64,000 bases of DNA from Lysobacteraceae bacterium SCN 69-320 (GCA_001725155.1 MEFP01000012.1:310001-374000), one strand, 5' to 3'; positions 52,544 to 61,474 are shown, numbered from the stretch's first letter. Numbers and translations are program-made. The notes: generated from the sequence alone by a model not told the origin.

Positions 52544-52885
52544 TCACGGCGACGTGAGTACGGCCGCATCGGGCGCGTGCAGCGCTACGATTGCTTCGAG
52601 AGGCAGCACGTACGCGCAGGCTGTGCCCTCGTGGTAGGCGGCCGCGTGTGCGCGGATCGCATCGATCACGCGAGGGACGTCGATATCGGGGCAAATCACC
52701 TCGAGCTTCACGTCGGCGAACGTTGGACCACCCATCTGCGGCAAGTGCGCGCGTGCGGCCGCGGTCATTGGCCATAACGACGCACCGACCGTGACAACCG
52801 TCAGCTGCGTCAACCCCGCGATGCGCAGCACCGCCACGATGTCGGCGACGCAGTCGCCGTTGAGGTAGGCAAAAACGGCCTTCAT
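52544..52885 (-). CDS. PII-like protein of the czc operon (divergent copy)
   Basis: A 113-residue protein with the PII fold pattern (beta-alpha-beta MKAVFAYLNGDCVADIVAVLRIAGLTQLTVVTVG, then VKLEVICPDIDVPRVIDAIRAHA). The T-loop region is short and has lost the usual uridylylation Tyr. It is a divergent paralogue of the next gene upstream (52940-53284). Such proteins in RND operons may sense a metal or nucleotide and bind the pump; unproven. Confidence 0.75.
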   Translation of the reverse strand: MKAVFAYLNGDCVADIVAVLRIAGLTQLTVVTVGASLWPMTAAARAHLPQMGGPTFADVKLEVICPDIDVPRVIDAIRAHAAAYHEGTACAYVLPLEAIVALHAPDAAVLTSP

Positions 52886-52905
52886 GATGTTCTCCTCTTG
52901 AGAAA

Positions 52906-52933
52906 GCGCGCCGGAGCAGGAGCTCCGGCGCGC
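52906..52933 (-). repeat. Perfect stem-loop between the two PII-like genes
   Basis: GCGCGCCGGAGC-agga-GCTCCGGCGCGC, a perfect 12-bp stem with a 4-base loop. On the coding (minus) strand it is followed by TTTCTC and the ribosome-binding site of the second PII-like gene. It could be a leaky terminator, a 3'-end stabiliser or an attenuator setting lower output of the distal genes. Confidence 0.75.
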
Positions 52934-52939
52934 GCGCGG

Positions 52940-53284
52940 CTAGGGTCGCGGCGGCAAGGCTTTGGTTTCGCCACCCTCGATCGGCAACGCTAGATCGACC
53001 GGGCTGATGTAGACCCAACCGGCAATGGCTTGTCCGGTGCGACCGAACGTCCGAATCAGTTGCACCGCGCGATCGACGTCCTCGTCGGGACACACGAGGC
53101 CCAACTGCACCTCCGAGGTCACCTTCTCGCCGAGCGCAATCGAGTATTGCGACTCGCGCTCGTTCAAGGCCCGCAAGAGCCCTTTGACATCGAACACGCT
53201 CAACTGGCGGTAGCCGGCCGCTTCCAGCGCATGGACGATGTCGGCGACGCGGCCGCGGTGCACAAATGCCTTGATCTCTTTCAT
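52940..53284 (-). CDS. PII-like protein of the czc operon
   Basis: A 114-residue PII-family protein (MKEIKAFVHRGRVADIVHALEAAGYRQLSVFDVKGLL ... SEVQLGLVCPDEDVDRAVQLIRTFGRTGQAIAGWVYISPVD). The B-loop region TGQAIAGWVYISPV is close to classical GlnB, while the T-loop is altered. The ATG overlaps the czcA stop by 4 bp, so it is translated together with the pump. It probably regulates or senses for the RND system rather than nitrogen metabolism (inference). Confidence 0.85.
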   Translation of the reverse strand: MKEIKAFVHRGRVADIVHALEAAGYRQLSVFDVKGLLRALNERESQYSIALGEKVTSEVQLGLVCPDEDVDRAVQLIRTFGRTGQAIAGWVYISPVDLALPIEGGETKALPPRP

Positions 53285-56200
53285 GCCGATTCCTCCGCAG
53301 CGCGCCGTTCGGCACGGGTTTCGATCCATTCGTACAGCACAGGCAATAGCACGAGCGTGAGCAGGGTCGAGGTGATCAGGCCACCGATGACCACGGCTGC
53401 GAGTGGTCGTTGGGTTTCCGCACCGACGCCCGTTGACAGCAGCATCGGCACGAGGCCCAGGACGGCCACGCTGGCGGTCATCATCACCGGCCGCATGCGC
53501 AGCGCCGTGCCTTGGACGACGGCTTCGCGAATGGACAGGCCGCGTTCGCGCTGCTCGTTCAAGAAGCTCACCAGCACGATGCCGTTCAACATGGCGACAC
53601 CGAACACCGCGATGAAGCCGATCGCTGAGGGCACCGAGAGATACTGCTGCGTGATCGCCAAGGCCAGGATGCCGCCGATGGTGGCGAACGGCACGTTGGC
53701 CAGAATCAGCCCGGCATAGCGCACCGAGTTGAACGCGGTATAGAGCAACACGAAGATGAAGAAGATCGTGACCGGCACGATGACCGCGAGCTTGGCCAAC
53801 GCGCGCTGCTGGTTGGCGAACGCGCCCCCCCATTCGATCCAGTAGCCCGCCGGCAGCTTCACCTGTTGAGCGATCGCCGCGTTGGCTTCCTGCACAAAGC
53901 CGTCGATGTCGCGGCCGCGCACGTCCATCTGAATGACCGCGTAACGTTGCAACTGTTCACGGCGCACGAACGAATAGCCTTCGGCCGTCGTCACTTCCGC
54001 GACCTGGCCCAGCGGCACGATCGCGCCGGTCGCCGTGCGCAGCGGAATCTGTTCGGTCGCCGCAACCGATGTCTTGGACGCGTCCTCCAACCGCACCGCG
54101 ATATCGAATCGCTTGACGCCATCGAGCAAGGTCGACACCGGCTCGCCCCCCATGCCGTTGCGCACGACGGTCAGCACATCCTCGGCGTTGAGTCCATAGC
54201 GGGCCAGCGCGTCGCGGTTCACGCTCACCTTGATCTGCGGCTTACCCACGTTCGCTTCGAGCGAGAGATCCGCCACACCAGGCACCTTGGACAGCACCGC
54301 CTTAAGGGCTTGGCTCTGACGGTCGAGCTCGACCAAGTCTTCGCCGTAGAGCTTCAGCGCAAGCGTCGCGCGCACGCCGGAAATCAGCTCCTCCACGCGC
54401 ATCTGGATCGGCTGGGTGAAGCTCGGCACGGTGTTCGGCACGACCTGCTCCAGCGTCTCCTGCATGGCTTCTTCGAGCTGCTTGATGTCGCGCTTCGTCG
54501 TCCATTCGCCGGGTGGCTTCAGCGCTGTATAGATTTCCATGTAGTTCACATCAGCGGTTTCGCCCTTCTCGGCGCGGCCGATCATCGCGAGCGTCGTTTC
54601 CACTTCGGAAAACTGCTTGAAGGCGTCAGCGATCTTCTTGGACACCGCGATCGATTCGTCGAGCGAGGTCGACGGAATGGAGGTCACGCGCCACATGATT
54701 GAGCCTTCCTGCAACTGCGGCATGAATTCCTTGCCGAGGAACGGGAACAGAACAAGGCTCCCCACCAGAGCCGCGCTCGCGATGCCCAAGGTTGCTTTCT
54801 TGCGCTCCAACGCCCACGCGAGTACCGGCGCATAACCGCGTTTGAGGCGGGCCACGAGCCACGTGTCTTTCTCTTCCTTGGGCTTCAGGATCATCGACGC
54901 GAGCACGGGAATCAGCGTCAGCGACAGCAGCAACGAGCCCACCATCGCGAAGCTGATCGTAATGGCCATCGGCTTGAACAGCTTGCCCTCCAGCCCCTCG
55001 AGGCTGAACAGCGGCAGAAACACCACGACGATGATGCCGATCGCGAAAGCGATCGGATTGGCCACCTCGCGCGCGGCCGTCAGTACCGTCGCGGTCTTGT
55101 CGACCCGTTCGCCGTGTTCGTGGCGCTCGGCCATCAGACGAAACACGTTCTCGACCATGACGACGGCGCCATCGACCATCATGCCGATACCGATCGCGAG
55201 CCCCGCCAGCGACATGAGGTTGGCGGACATGCCAGTCTCGCCCATGCAGATGAAGGCAATCAGCATGGCCATCGGCAAGGCCACAATCACCACCAACGCC
55301 GAGCGCAGTTCGCCAAGGAACAAGAACAAGATGACCGCAACGAGAATCGAGCCTTCGACCAGTGCCCGTACGGCGGTGTTGACGGCTTTGTTGACGAGAT
55401 CGGTGCGCTCGTAAATCGGCTTGAGCACGACCCCTTCGGGCAGTGCTGTACGTACCGTGTCGAGTTTCCCCTTGACCGCTTCGACCACGTTCTTCGCGTT
55501 CTCACCGATGCGGGCCAGGGCCATACCGAGCACGACTTCTTCGCCGTCGCGCGTTACCGCACCAAAGCGGGGCGCGGGTGCGGGTACGACGTTGGCCACG
55601 TCGCGCACATAGACCGGCGTGCCGTCTTCGCTCTTGAGCACGATGTTGCCGATGTCCTGTGCGTTCTTGACGAGTCCCAAACCGCGCACCAGGTATTGCT
55701 CGCGGCCGACGTCGATGAAGTTGCCGCCGACCTGGCCATTGTTGGCCTCCAGCGCCTCGATGACCTGCTTGAAACCGAGCTGGTGTTTGATCAGCTTCAA
55801 CGGATCGATCTGGACCTGGAACTGGCGTTCACCGCCGCCCCAGGACGTCACGTCATCCACGCCCGGCGCCGTGCGTAGCATCAGGCGCACCGTCCAGTCC
55901 TGCAGCGTGCGCAGGTCCATGTCGGTGATGGTGTCCTTGAGCTTGGCGTCTGCACGCTCGATCGTGTACCAGAGCACCTGGCCCAGGCCCGAAGCATTCG
56001 GGCCCATTTCCGGACGGCCGTAGCCGGCGGGCAGCCGATCACCGACTTCCTGTAGCCGTTCGTTGACGAGTTGGCGGGCGAAGTAGATCTCCATGTCGTC
56101 GGCGAAGTACACCGACACGTAGGAAAGGCCGAACAAGCTGACCGACCGGATCTCCTGCACCTTGGGCAGTCCGGCCATGGCCGATTCAACCGGGAACGTC

Positions 56201-56394
56201 AGCAGTTGCTCGACGTCTTCGGCGGCGAGGCCCGGCGACTCGGTATAGATATTCACCTGTGCCGGCGTGACGTCCGGGAAGGCGTCGATCGGCACAGTGC
56301 TGACCGCGCGATAGCCCAGAAATGCCAGCACCACAAACCCGATCAGGACCAGCACTTTGTAGCGCAGCGAAAGTTCAACGAGGCCGTTTAGCAT
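53281..56394 (-). CDS. czcA: CzcA-type heavy-metal RND efflux pump
   Basis: A 1037-residue RND pump. The TM4 segment AIGIGMMVDGAVVMVENVFR is the divalent-metal (HME1) form, unlike the CusA gene of this window, so Zn, Co, Cd or Ni are likely substrates. Other family regions: VPIDAFPDVTPAQVNIYTESPG at the N-terminus and RVEELISGVRATLALKLYG in the periplasmic part. Full length and no frameshift. It pairs with CzcB and CzcC upstream. Confidence 0.93.
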   Translation of the reverse strand: MLNGLVELSLRYKVLVLIGFVVLAFLGYRAVSTVPIDAFPDVTPAQVNIYTESPGLAAEDVEQLLTFPVESAMAGLPKVQEIRSVSLFGLSYVSVYFADDMEIYFARQLVNERLQEVGDRLPAGYGRPEMGPNASGLGQVLWYTIERADAKLKDTITDMDLRTLQDWTVRLMLRTAPGVDDVTSWGGGERQFQVQIDPLKLIKHQLGFKQVIEALEANNGQVGGNFIDVGREQYLVRGLGLVKNAQDIGNIVLKSEDGTPVYVRDVANVVPAPAPRFGAVTRDGEEVVLGMALARIGENAKNVVEAVKGKLDTVRTALPEGVVLKPIYERTDLVNKAVNTAVRALVEGSILVAVILFLFLGELRSALVVIVALPMAMLIAFICMGETGMSANLMSLAGLAIGIGMMVDGAVVMVENVFRLMAERHEHGERVDKTATVLTAAREVANPIAFAIGIIVVVFLPLFSLEGLEGKLFKPMAITISFAMVGSLLLSLTLIPVLASMILKPKEEKDTWLVARLKRGYAPVLAWALERKKATLGIASAALVGSLVLFPFLGKEFMPQLQEGSIMWRVTSIPSTSLDESIAVSKKIADAFKQFSEVETTLAMIGRAEKGETADVNYMEIYTALKPPGEWTTKRDIKQLEEAMQETLEQVVPNTVPSFTQPIQMRVEELISGVRATLALKLYGEDLVELDRQSQALKAVLSKVPGVADLSLEANVGKPQIKVSVNRDALARYGLNAEDVLTVVRNGMGGEPVSTLLDGVKRFDIAVRLEDASKTSVAATEQIPLRTATGAIVPLGQVAEVTTAEGYSFVRREQLQRYAVIQMDVRGRDIDGFVQEANAAIAQQVKLPAGYWIEWGGAFANQQRALAKLAVIVPVTIFFIFVLLYTAFNSVRYAGLILANVPFATIGGILALAITQQYLSVPSAIGFIAVFGVAMLNGIVLVSFLNEQRERGLSIREAVVQGTALRMRPVMMTASVAVLGLVPMLLSTGVGAETQRPLAAVVIGGLITSTLLTLVLLPVLYEWIETRAERRAAEESA

Positions 56395-56424
56395 CGCGCG
56401 GCTCCCGCCATCGATCGACGCAGA

Positions 56425-57561
56425 TCAATGACCATGACCTTCTCCCAGCGCCGATTTCAGCAATCGTGCTTTGAGGGCGTACGCCCCCTTGACGGCAATG
56501 GTCGTACCGGCCTCCAGTCCGCCGGTGACGACGGTCCATTCACCGCGCACCTCGCCGAGCGTGATCGGCAGCGTTTCGAAATGGCCCGGCTCCTCCGCCA
56601 CGAAGACACTCGGCTGTCCCTGCAACTGAACGATGGCTTCGGTGGGTATCGCCAACGCCTGCGTCGTGCTGGCTGTCGCGATATACACCTCTACAAATTC
56701 CCCGGTGTGCAGCAGGTCGCCGTCGTTGCCGACCTCAATGCGCGCGGGCGACGTGCGCGATCCTTCCTGGGTACGATGCGAGAGTTGAACGACTTTGCCG
56801 GTCAGCGTCTGCGTATGGGCGATCACGCGAACCGCCGCACCGGCCACGACACGCTCGGCCGCTGACGGCGCGAGCTGCGCCTCGACCCACACGGTCGCTT
56901 CGTCCACGATGGTGAACAGGACTTTGCCCGGCTCGACGCGTTCGCCGACGATGAAATCGTCCGACGTGAGGCGGCCCGCCTGCGGGGCGACCAGCGAGAA
57001 TTCACCGCTGGCGCGCGCCGACCCTTGCTTCAGCAGGGCGGCAATTTCGCCGTCGCCGATGCCGTAGGCGCGGAGCTTCGCTCGCGCCTGGTCGCGGGCC
57101 ACCTGCGATTCGGTGAAGCGTTTGCCGGACACCGCTTCCGCGCCTAGCGCCTGCACGCGCTGCCATTCCCGCTCAGCGACGATGTAGGCACCTTGCGCCT
57201 CGGCGACCTCTACACTGGAGAGAATGACCAGCGTTTCGCCGGCCTTGATCTCATCACCGAGTTTCTTCAGCCGACGCACGATCTGCGCAGGAATGCGCGG
57301 CGACACCAACGTTGTGGCATAGGCATTAGCCTTGACCTCGCCGGGGGCCTTGAGCTCTTCCTCCAGCGTGCGCCGCTCGGCGATGCCGGTGACGATGCCG
57401 AGCTGTTTTTGGGTCGCGGCATCGATGGCCAAGGGGCTTTCTTCGGCGTGTTCCTCGCCTTGTTCTTTGCCGGGCGCTTCGGTCTTTGGTTTGGGCTCAA
57501 CGGCCATCAGGGCAGCACTAAGTCCCGCCAACGCGAAGGCCAGCATCCAGTGTCGTTTCAT
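56425..57561 (-). CDS. czcB: CzcB-type periplasmic adaptor
   Basis: A 378-residue membrane fusion protein: signal or anchor (MLAFALAGLSAALMAVEP), a charged Glu/Lys-rich stretch, then lipoyl and barrel domains (ELKAPGEVKANAYATTLVSPRIPAQIVRRLKKLGDEIKAG; FSLVAPQAGRLTSDDFIVGERVEPGK). It ends with a His tail (GEGHGH). It starts 4 bp after the czcC stop, and czcA follows 30 bp after its own stop. It bridges pump and outer-membrane channel. Confidence 0.92.
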   Translation of the reverse strand: MKRHWMLAFALAGLSAALMAVEPKPKTEAPGKEQGEEHAEESPLAIDAATQKQLGIVTGIAERRTLEEELKAPGEVKANAYATTLVSPRIPAQIVRRLKKLGDEIKAGETLVILSSVEVAEAQGAYIVAEREWQRVQALGAEAVSGKRFTESQVARDQARAKLRAYGIGDGEIAALLKQGSARASGEFSLVAPQAGRLTSDDFIVGERVEPGKVLFTIVDEATVWVEAQLAPSAAERVVAGAAVRVIAHTQTLTGKVVQLSHRTQEGSRTSPARIEVGNDGDLLHTGEFVEVYIATASTTQALAIPTEAIVQLQGQPSVFVAEEPGHFETLPITLGEVRGEWTVVTGGLEAGTTIAVKGAYALKARLLKSALGEGHGH

Positions 57562-57565
57562 CGGT

Positions 57566-58885
57566 TCATTCCTTGTCGGTCAGGTCGGTGGGGGCGGCGC
57601 CGAGCCATGCGCTCAGGCGCCCCGTGGCGGCGAGCCAGTCAGCCCACGCCTGCCATACGCGAGCCCGCAGGCCCGTCGCGGTGAGTTCGGTATCGATGCT
57701 TTGCTTGAGCTGCACGAGATAGTCGGCCGTGCTCAACTCGCCGGCTTCCCACAGTCGCTGCAGTAATGCAGCGCGGTCGCCCACGCGGTTGGCACGGCTG
57801 CTTTCCCACGCAAGCCAGGCGTCGTGCATCGCGTTGTAGGCCGCACCGGCTTCATTCGCTTCAGCGATCGCCCGCAGTTGGCGATCGCGGACCAGACCAT
57901 CGGCTTGGTCCGCGTCGGCCCGGGCCGCGGTCACCTCGGCGCGATAGCTGTTGCGCACGAACAGCGGAATGCGCAGCGTCACACCCAGCAGGTTGTCGCG
58001 CAGCGGGCCATCGGTCACCCGGCCGGTGCTGAGGCTGACGGTCGGATCCGCACGCCGTTCGCGTTCGGCCACGGTGATGCGCGCTTGCGCCGCTTCGGCC
58101 TCGGCGCGGGCTTGTCGGATCGCCGGCAATGCCTCGATCAGGCCATCGGCGATCGGCAGTTCGGCTTCCGGCGGTAACGCACGCGGCAACTCCGGCAGCG
58201 TCGCCGCGTCGCCGCCAACGGCCGCCAGGGCACGCCGCGCCTGCGCCTGGTCGGCGAGCAGCTCGGCCTGCTGGGCGCGGGCCTCCTGCAGCGCTAATTC
58301 GGCCAAATCTCGCTCGAGCGATGGGATGTCGCCGGCGGTGAATCGGCGCTGCGCCAGCGCGGCGAACTGTTCCAGGATGCGGACGCGTTCGTTGCCGAGG
58401 CTCACCTGTTCGCTAGCCACCTGGAACGCGGCGTAGCCGCCGAGCCACTGCAAGCCGATGTCTTGGCGGATTTGATCGCGCTCGGCCTCCGCCGCTCGCC
58501 ACTCGGCGGTACCGACGCCCACCCGCGCTCGGCGCTTGCCTGACCAGTCGAGGGTTTGGCTGATGCCGACGCTGCGCGTGTTGACATCGGCGCGTTCCGC
58601 GCCGATCTCGACCTCCGGGTTGTAGAGCGGCTGCGCGGCCGCTTGCGAGCGCGCCTGGGCTGCGGCGGCTTTGGCCTCGGCGGCCTGCACCGCGGGGTTG
58701 CGCGCCCAGACCTCACGCAGGGCTTGGGTGAGTGCGGGCGGCGCCTGCGTGATCGCCGGCGGCGGCGCGGCGGCGAAGGGAGAAGCCGATTCCGAGGGGG
58801 GCGTAGCCGCCGCGACCGACAAGCAGACGCTTGCCGACGCTGCCAGCCACAGGACGCGCGATCGCGCCCGTGTCCGTACTGACAT
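57566..58885 (-). CDS. czcC: CzcC-type outer-membrane efflux protein
   Basis: A 439-residue TolC-family protein with a signal peptide (VLWLAASASVCLSVAAATPP) and the two helical repeats, e.g. NPEVEIGAERADVNTRSVGISQTLDW and GPLRDNLLGVTLRIPLFVRNSYRAE. It forms the outer-membrane channel of the Czc complex. A short remnant of a similar gene occurs at 41160-41213. It begins 83 bp after the czcI-like gene. Confidence 0.9.
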   Translation of the reverse strand: MSVRTRARSRVLWLAASASVCLSVAAATPPSESASPFAAAPPPAITQAPPALTQALREVWARNPAVQAAEAKAAAAQARSQAAAQPLYNPEVEIGAERADVNTRSVGISQTLDWSGKRRARVGVGTAEWRAAEAERDQIRQDIGLQWLGGYAAFQVASEQVSLGNERVRILEQFAALAQRRFTAGDIPSLERDLAELALQEARAQQAELLADQAQARRALAAVGGDAATLPELPRALPPEAELPIADGLIEALPAIRQARAEAEAAQARITVAERERRADPTVSLSTGRVTDGPLRDNLLGVTLRIPLFVRNSYRAEVTAARADADQADGLVRDRQLRAIAEANEAGAAYNAMHDAWLAWESSRANRVGDRAALLQRLWEAGELSTADYLVQLKQSIDTELTATGLRARVWQAWADWLAATGRLSAWLGAAPTDLTDKE

Positions 58886-58968
58886 GGAAGAACTCCGAAA
58901 AACAAAGGGGAGGACGACCGCAGGGGGCGTCCGCCAGAGCGCTCAGGCGAGCGCGGCCTTACGGGAGT

Positions 58969-59352
58969 TCAGACGATGGGCGGACGCAGGTTGTCGTCGC
59001 GCAGCGCGATCATAATCGGCGGTGACACCGATGCGATCATCATCGCTGGCGCGGGCGCGGCGGCGAGAAACCAATGGCCAGGGGCAATGGCGGATCCGTG
59101 CACACACGAACAGTGACAGCCCTGGGCGCCGCCGTGCCAGCACAGGCCGCCGTCGCCGTCCAGGGAGGGGTCCGGGCGAACATCGTTCGCGTCGGCAAAC
59201 ACCGTCATCCCCGTCGGCGCCGATGACATACCGTCAGTCAGGCACACCGTGGCGAAGCTTGCCTTGGCCAGGACCAGCAGCGCGAGCAGCCACGTCATCG
59301 CGGCCATGCGGCGGCGCAGACGGGTGAGCAATGGCGGTGTGGATGGCAGCAT
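58969..59352 (-). CDS. CzcI-like small exported protein
   Basis: A 127-residue protein with an N-terminal hydrophobic signal (MAAMTWLLALLVLAKASFATVC). The mature part is Cys/His-rich (CWHGGAQGCHCSCVHGSAIAPGHWF) and the ending is LRPPIV. Position directly before czcCBA and the layout match CzcI-type proteins, small periplasmic metal-binding regulators of efflux. It is only distantly like the exported proteins before cusC. The Met at 59352 is used; later Mets are possible. Confidence 0.7.
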   Translation of the reverse strand: MLPSTPPLLTRLRRRMAAMTWLLALLVLAKASFATVCLTDGMSSAPTGMTVFADANDVRPDPSLDGDGGLCWHGGAQGCHCSCVHGSAIAPGHWFLAAAPAPAMMIASVSPPIMIALRDDNLRPPIV

Positions 59353-59457
59353 CGGAGACAGCCTATGCGCAACGGGCACTGTTAGACAATTGCATTTGGG
59401 CGCGCCACGACGCGAATCGCCGATCGGTCCAGCGCACCGATGAAAGCGCCGCATGCC

Positions 59458-59793
59458 TCATTCCGAGCGTCGTAAAGGCACCGCGCAGTCCGCGGTATTG
59501 ATCAGGACGCGATCGCCCTTCGCGACGGTGATCGCGTCGGGCAGCATCACAGTGTGCATGCGCCGGTAACGGCCGTGGGGGATGCCCACGACGACCCAGC
59601 GATGAGCCGTAATCTCCCCGGCACCGAGCGGCGCCACGCACGGGTGTGTGGCGCGATCCGTGATCGCAGCTCCCTCGATAATCGCCTTGACCCAACCCAG
59701 GCGCTCGTTCGACCGCGGATTGCCCAGGGACGCGCACCCCGTCATCAGTGTTGCGGCCAGAACGACGTTTGCGCAGCGAGCTCGCTCACTCAT
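59458..59793 (-). CDS. Putative lipoprotein after the CDF gene
   Basis: A 111-residue protein with a signal peptide and lipobox (VVLAATLMTGCASLG), so it is probably anchored to the outer membrane. The mature part is beta-like (HRWVVVGIPHGRYRRMHTVMLPDAITVAKGDRVLI). No family was recognised. The start overlaps the CDF stop by 4 bp and both are likely made from the promoter at 60459-60489. Confidence 0.7.
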   Translation of the reverse strand: MSERARCANVVLAATLMTGCASLGNPRSNERLGWVKAIIEGAAITDRATHPCVAPLGAGEITAHRWVVVGIPHGRYRRMHTVMLPDAITVAKGDRVLINTADCAVPLRRSE

Positions 59794-60434
59794 GATTCGC
59801 GCGCGCCGCTCGGTTCCACACCGTGCCGGTACTGCGGCCAGGCGGTTCGCCAGACAATCCAGCCCGTGCGCAAGAACAACGTCGCCAGGGCGGCGCCCAC
59901 CAGCGCGTCCCACCCCATCCAGCCGGTTGCTGCTATCAGGCCAGCGGCCGCGATCACGCCAAGATTGCCCAGGACGTCGTTGCGCGAGCACAGCCAGACC
60001 GAGCGCATGTTGATGTCGTCGCCGCGGTACTGGGTCAACAGGACCAGGCACACGCTGTTGCCGACCAGTGCAGAGGTCGCGGCGATCATCATCAGCGTGG
60101 ACAGCGGTTCGGCACCGACCACCAGCGAGTAGCCCACCTCCACCAGCACGCCAACGCCAAATAGCAGTTGCAGCGCCCCTTTGACCAGCGCCGCGCCGGC
60201 GCGGGCCCGTAGCGAGCGCGCCAGCACGGCTAAACTCAGGCCGTATACCCAGGCGTCGCCGAGGCTGTCGAGCGAATCGGCTTGCAGTGCGGTGGAGCGG
60301 GCCCAGACGCCCGAACCGAATTCCCCGGCGAAGATACCCAGGTTGATAGCCAGGACCCACCACAGCACGGCGCGCTGCGCTTGGGGCCGCGCTATCGCTA
60401 CTTCCGAAGTTATTCCACAGCCAAAACCGCTCAT
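59790..60434 (-). CDS. CDF-type cation transporter (short, second)
   Basis: A 214-residue transporter with six helices. TM2 carries ADSLDSLGDAWVYGLS and TM5 reads SRNDVLGNLGVIAAAG, as in the 47903-48526 protein. The C-terminal domain is missing as well. It exports divalent metal from the cytoplasm. A CadR/PbrR-type dyad promoter lies 25 bp before its ATG, so expression should be switched on by a MerR-family sensor, perhaps the one at 46151-46633. Confidence 0.85.
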   Translation of the reverse strand: MSGFGCGITSEVAIARPQAQRAVLWWVLAINLGIFAGEFGSGVWARSTALQADSLDSLGDAWVYGLSLAVLARSLRARAGAALVKGALQLLFGVGVLVEVGYSLVVGAEPLSTLMMIAATSALVGNSVCLVLLTQYRGDDINMRSVWLCSRNDVLGNLGVIAAAGLIAATGWMGWDALVGAALATLFLRTGWIVWRTAWPQYRHGVEPSGARES

Positions 60435-60781
60435 GCGTCACTCCCTGGGTGAACCACGAGCGTAAGCCCTGTAGCTGCTACAGGGTCAAGCTTTACACCA
60501 TTGCCGGCAGCGTCGGCGGTAGCAGGCCAAATGGGCATCGGCAATCGGAAGCACGTCGGCGCGAGGGTAGCAGTCGTCAAGAAAGTATAAGCAGGGGCTC
60601 GGCCGAGATACGTAGAAAAATGCCCCACAGAACCCAGAAAATTACGCCAATTCATGAGGTTGGCCGATAATTGTTCTTCGCCGCCTGGTTGGCTGCGTCG
60701 CGACTGGTGCGACGCGGGCAGCGCGGCGATGCAAGCCCAGGACCCAGCAGCGGATTCAGGCCTCAGCCAGAGTCAGCCCGC
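60435..60781. other. Intergenic stretch with a MerR-type promoter
   Basis: About 350 bases. The first 55 hold the CDF promoter (listed separately). The remainder, up to the end of the antitoxin-like gene, has no supported ORF, hairpin or repeat. Confidence 0.5.
60459..60489 (-). promoter_or_regulatory. CadR/PbrR-type promoter dyad before the CDF gene
   Basis: The minus strand shows -35 TTGACC, a 19-bp spacer and -10 TACGCT. The spacer region holds CCCTGTAGcaGCTACAGGG, a textbook PbrR/CadR/ZntR operator. The ATG lies 25 bp further on. Confidence 0.78.
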
Positions 60782-61180
60782 CTACGAACTGAATTCCGCG
60801 CGTGCAAGGGCCAGCACCCGATCCGGCTCGACGTGGAGCTCATCGGCAGGCGCCTTGCCATCAAGTGCGTCTCGCGGTCCGTATAGCCAGAACGCCCGCC
60901 GCCACCCGCCATCGTCGCCCGATGCCGGCAAGAGCGCGAGGAGCTCGTGCAGGACAGCCAGGGGCCGGCCCTCGGCATCGAACTGGCAGTCCGGATGGAC
61001 ATACGTTCCGGCGTCGGCGGCCCAACAACCGAGCAGCCGCCCATCCGCGCGGAGCTCTGCCGCGTGCTGAGCCGGATTCGACACACCCAATCTTTCGCCG
61101 ACGGCGCGCGAAGTCGGCCAGCCGCGGGCGAGCAGCGCTTGCCGCTTTGCGTGTTCGGCCTGGAAGGGCGTCAATCGCAT
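60782..61180 (-). CDS. MbcA/ParS-like antitoxin-type protein, orphan
   Basis: A 132-residue protein. The N-terminal half is HTH-like (ALLARGWPTSRAVGERLGVSNPAQHAAELRADGRLLG). The C-terminal half (WRRAFWLYGPRDALDGKAPADELHVEPDRVLALAR) resembles the toxin-binding domain of MbcA/ParS/Xre antitoxins (DUF2384). The usual RES toxin gene is absent on either side, so it is an orphan or regulates something else. Confidence 0.6.
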   Translation of the reverse strand: MRLTPFQAEHAKRQALLARGWPTSRAVGERLGVSNPAQHAAELRADGRLLGCWAADAGTYVHPDCQFDAEGRPLAVLHELLALLPASGDDGGWRRAFWLYGPRDALDGKAPADELHVEPDRVLALARAEFSS

Positions 61181-61219
61181 CGAGACGTGCCCAATCCGAA
61201 GGTCCGAAGCAAAAAGCGC

Positions 61220-61474
61220 CTACGGCGGCCTGCGTGCCCGGCGTGATCGCCCGAGCCGCCGGCCGGATTCGATCTGTCGCGCAACGATGACCGCGCCATT
61301 GACCAGCTCCGATGGACGAATCGTGACTGTATCAGTGACAGGGCGAAGGCGCACAGACGCCAGAACCACGCGCCGCCGCAGGCCGCAGTCCGGACGGGGG
61401 AGGTTGGGGCATTTCGTAACGCGAACGACGGTGTACCACGGCTGCAAGCCGGATAGGGCGGGATAATTCACCAT
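61220..61474 (-). CDS. Doubtful small ORF before the antitoxin-type gene
   Basis: An 84-codon frame (MVNYPALSGLQPWYTVVRVTKCPNL...) whose ATG lies inside the inverted repeat 61457-61483, in the same direction as the antitoxin-type gene. The middle reads beta-like (RVVLASVRLRPVTDTVTIRP), but no domain is recognised. The operator over its start is the main support. Confidence 0.3.
   Translation of the reverse strand: MVNYPALSGLQPWYTVVRVTKCPNLPRPDCGLRRRVVLASVRLRPVTDTVTIRPSELVNGAVIVARQIESGRRLGRSRRARRPP

Noticed and set aside
52940-53833. 297-aa ORF including the PII-like gene
   Set aside because: The upstream 183 codons are a shadow of czcA. The PII fold begins at the Met at 53284 with the usual overlap.
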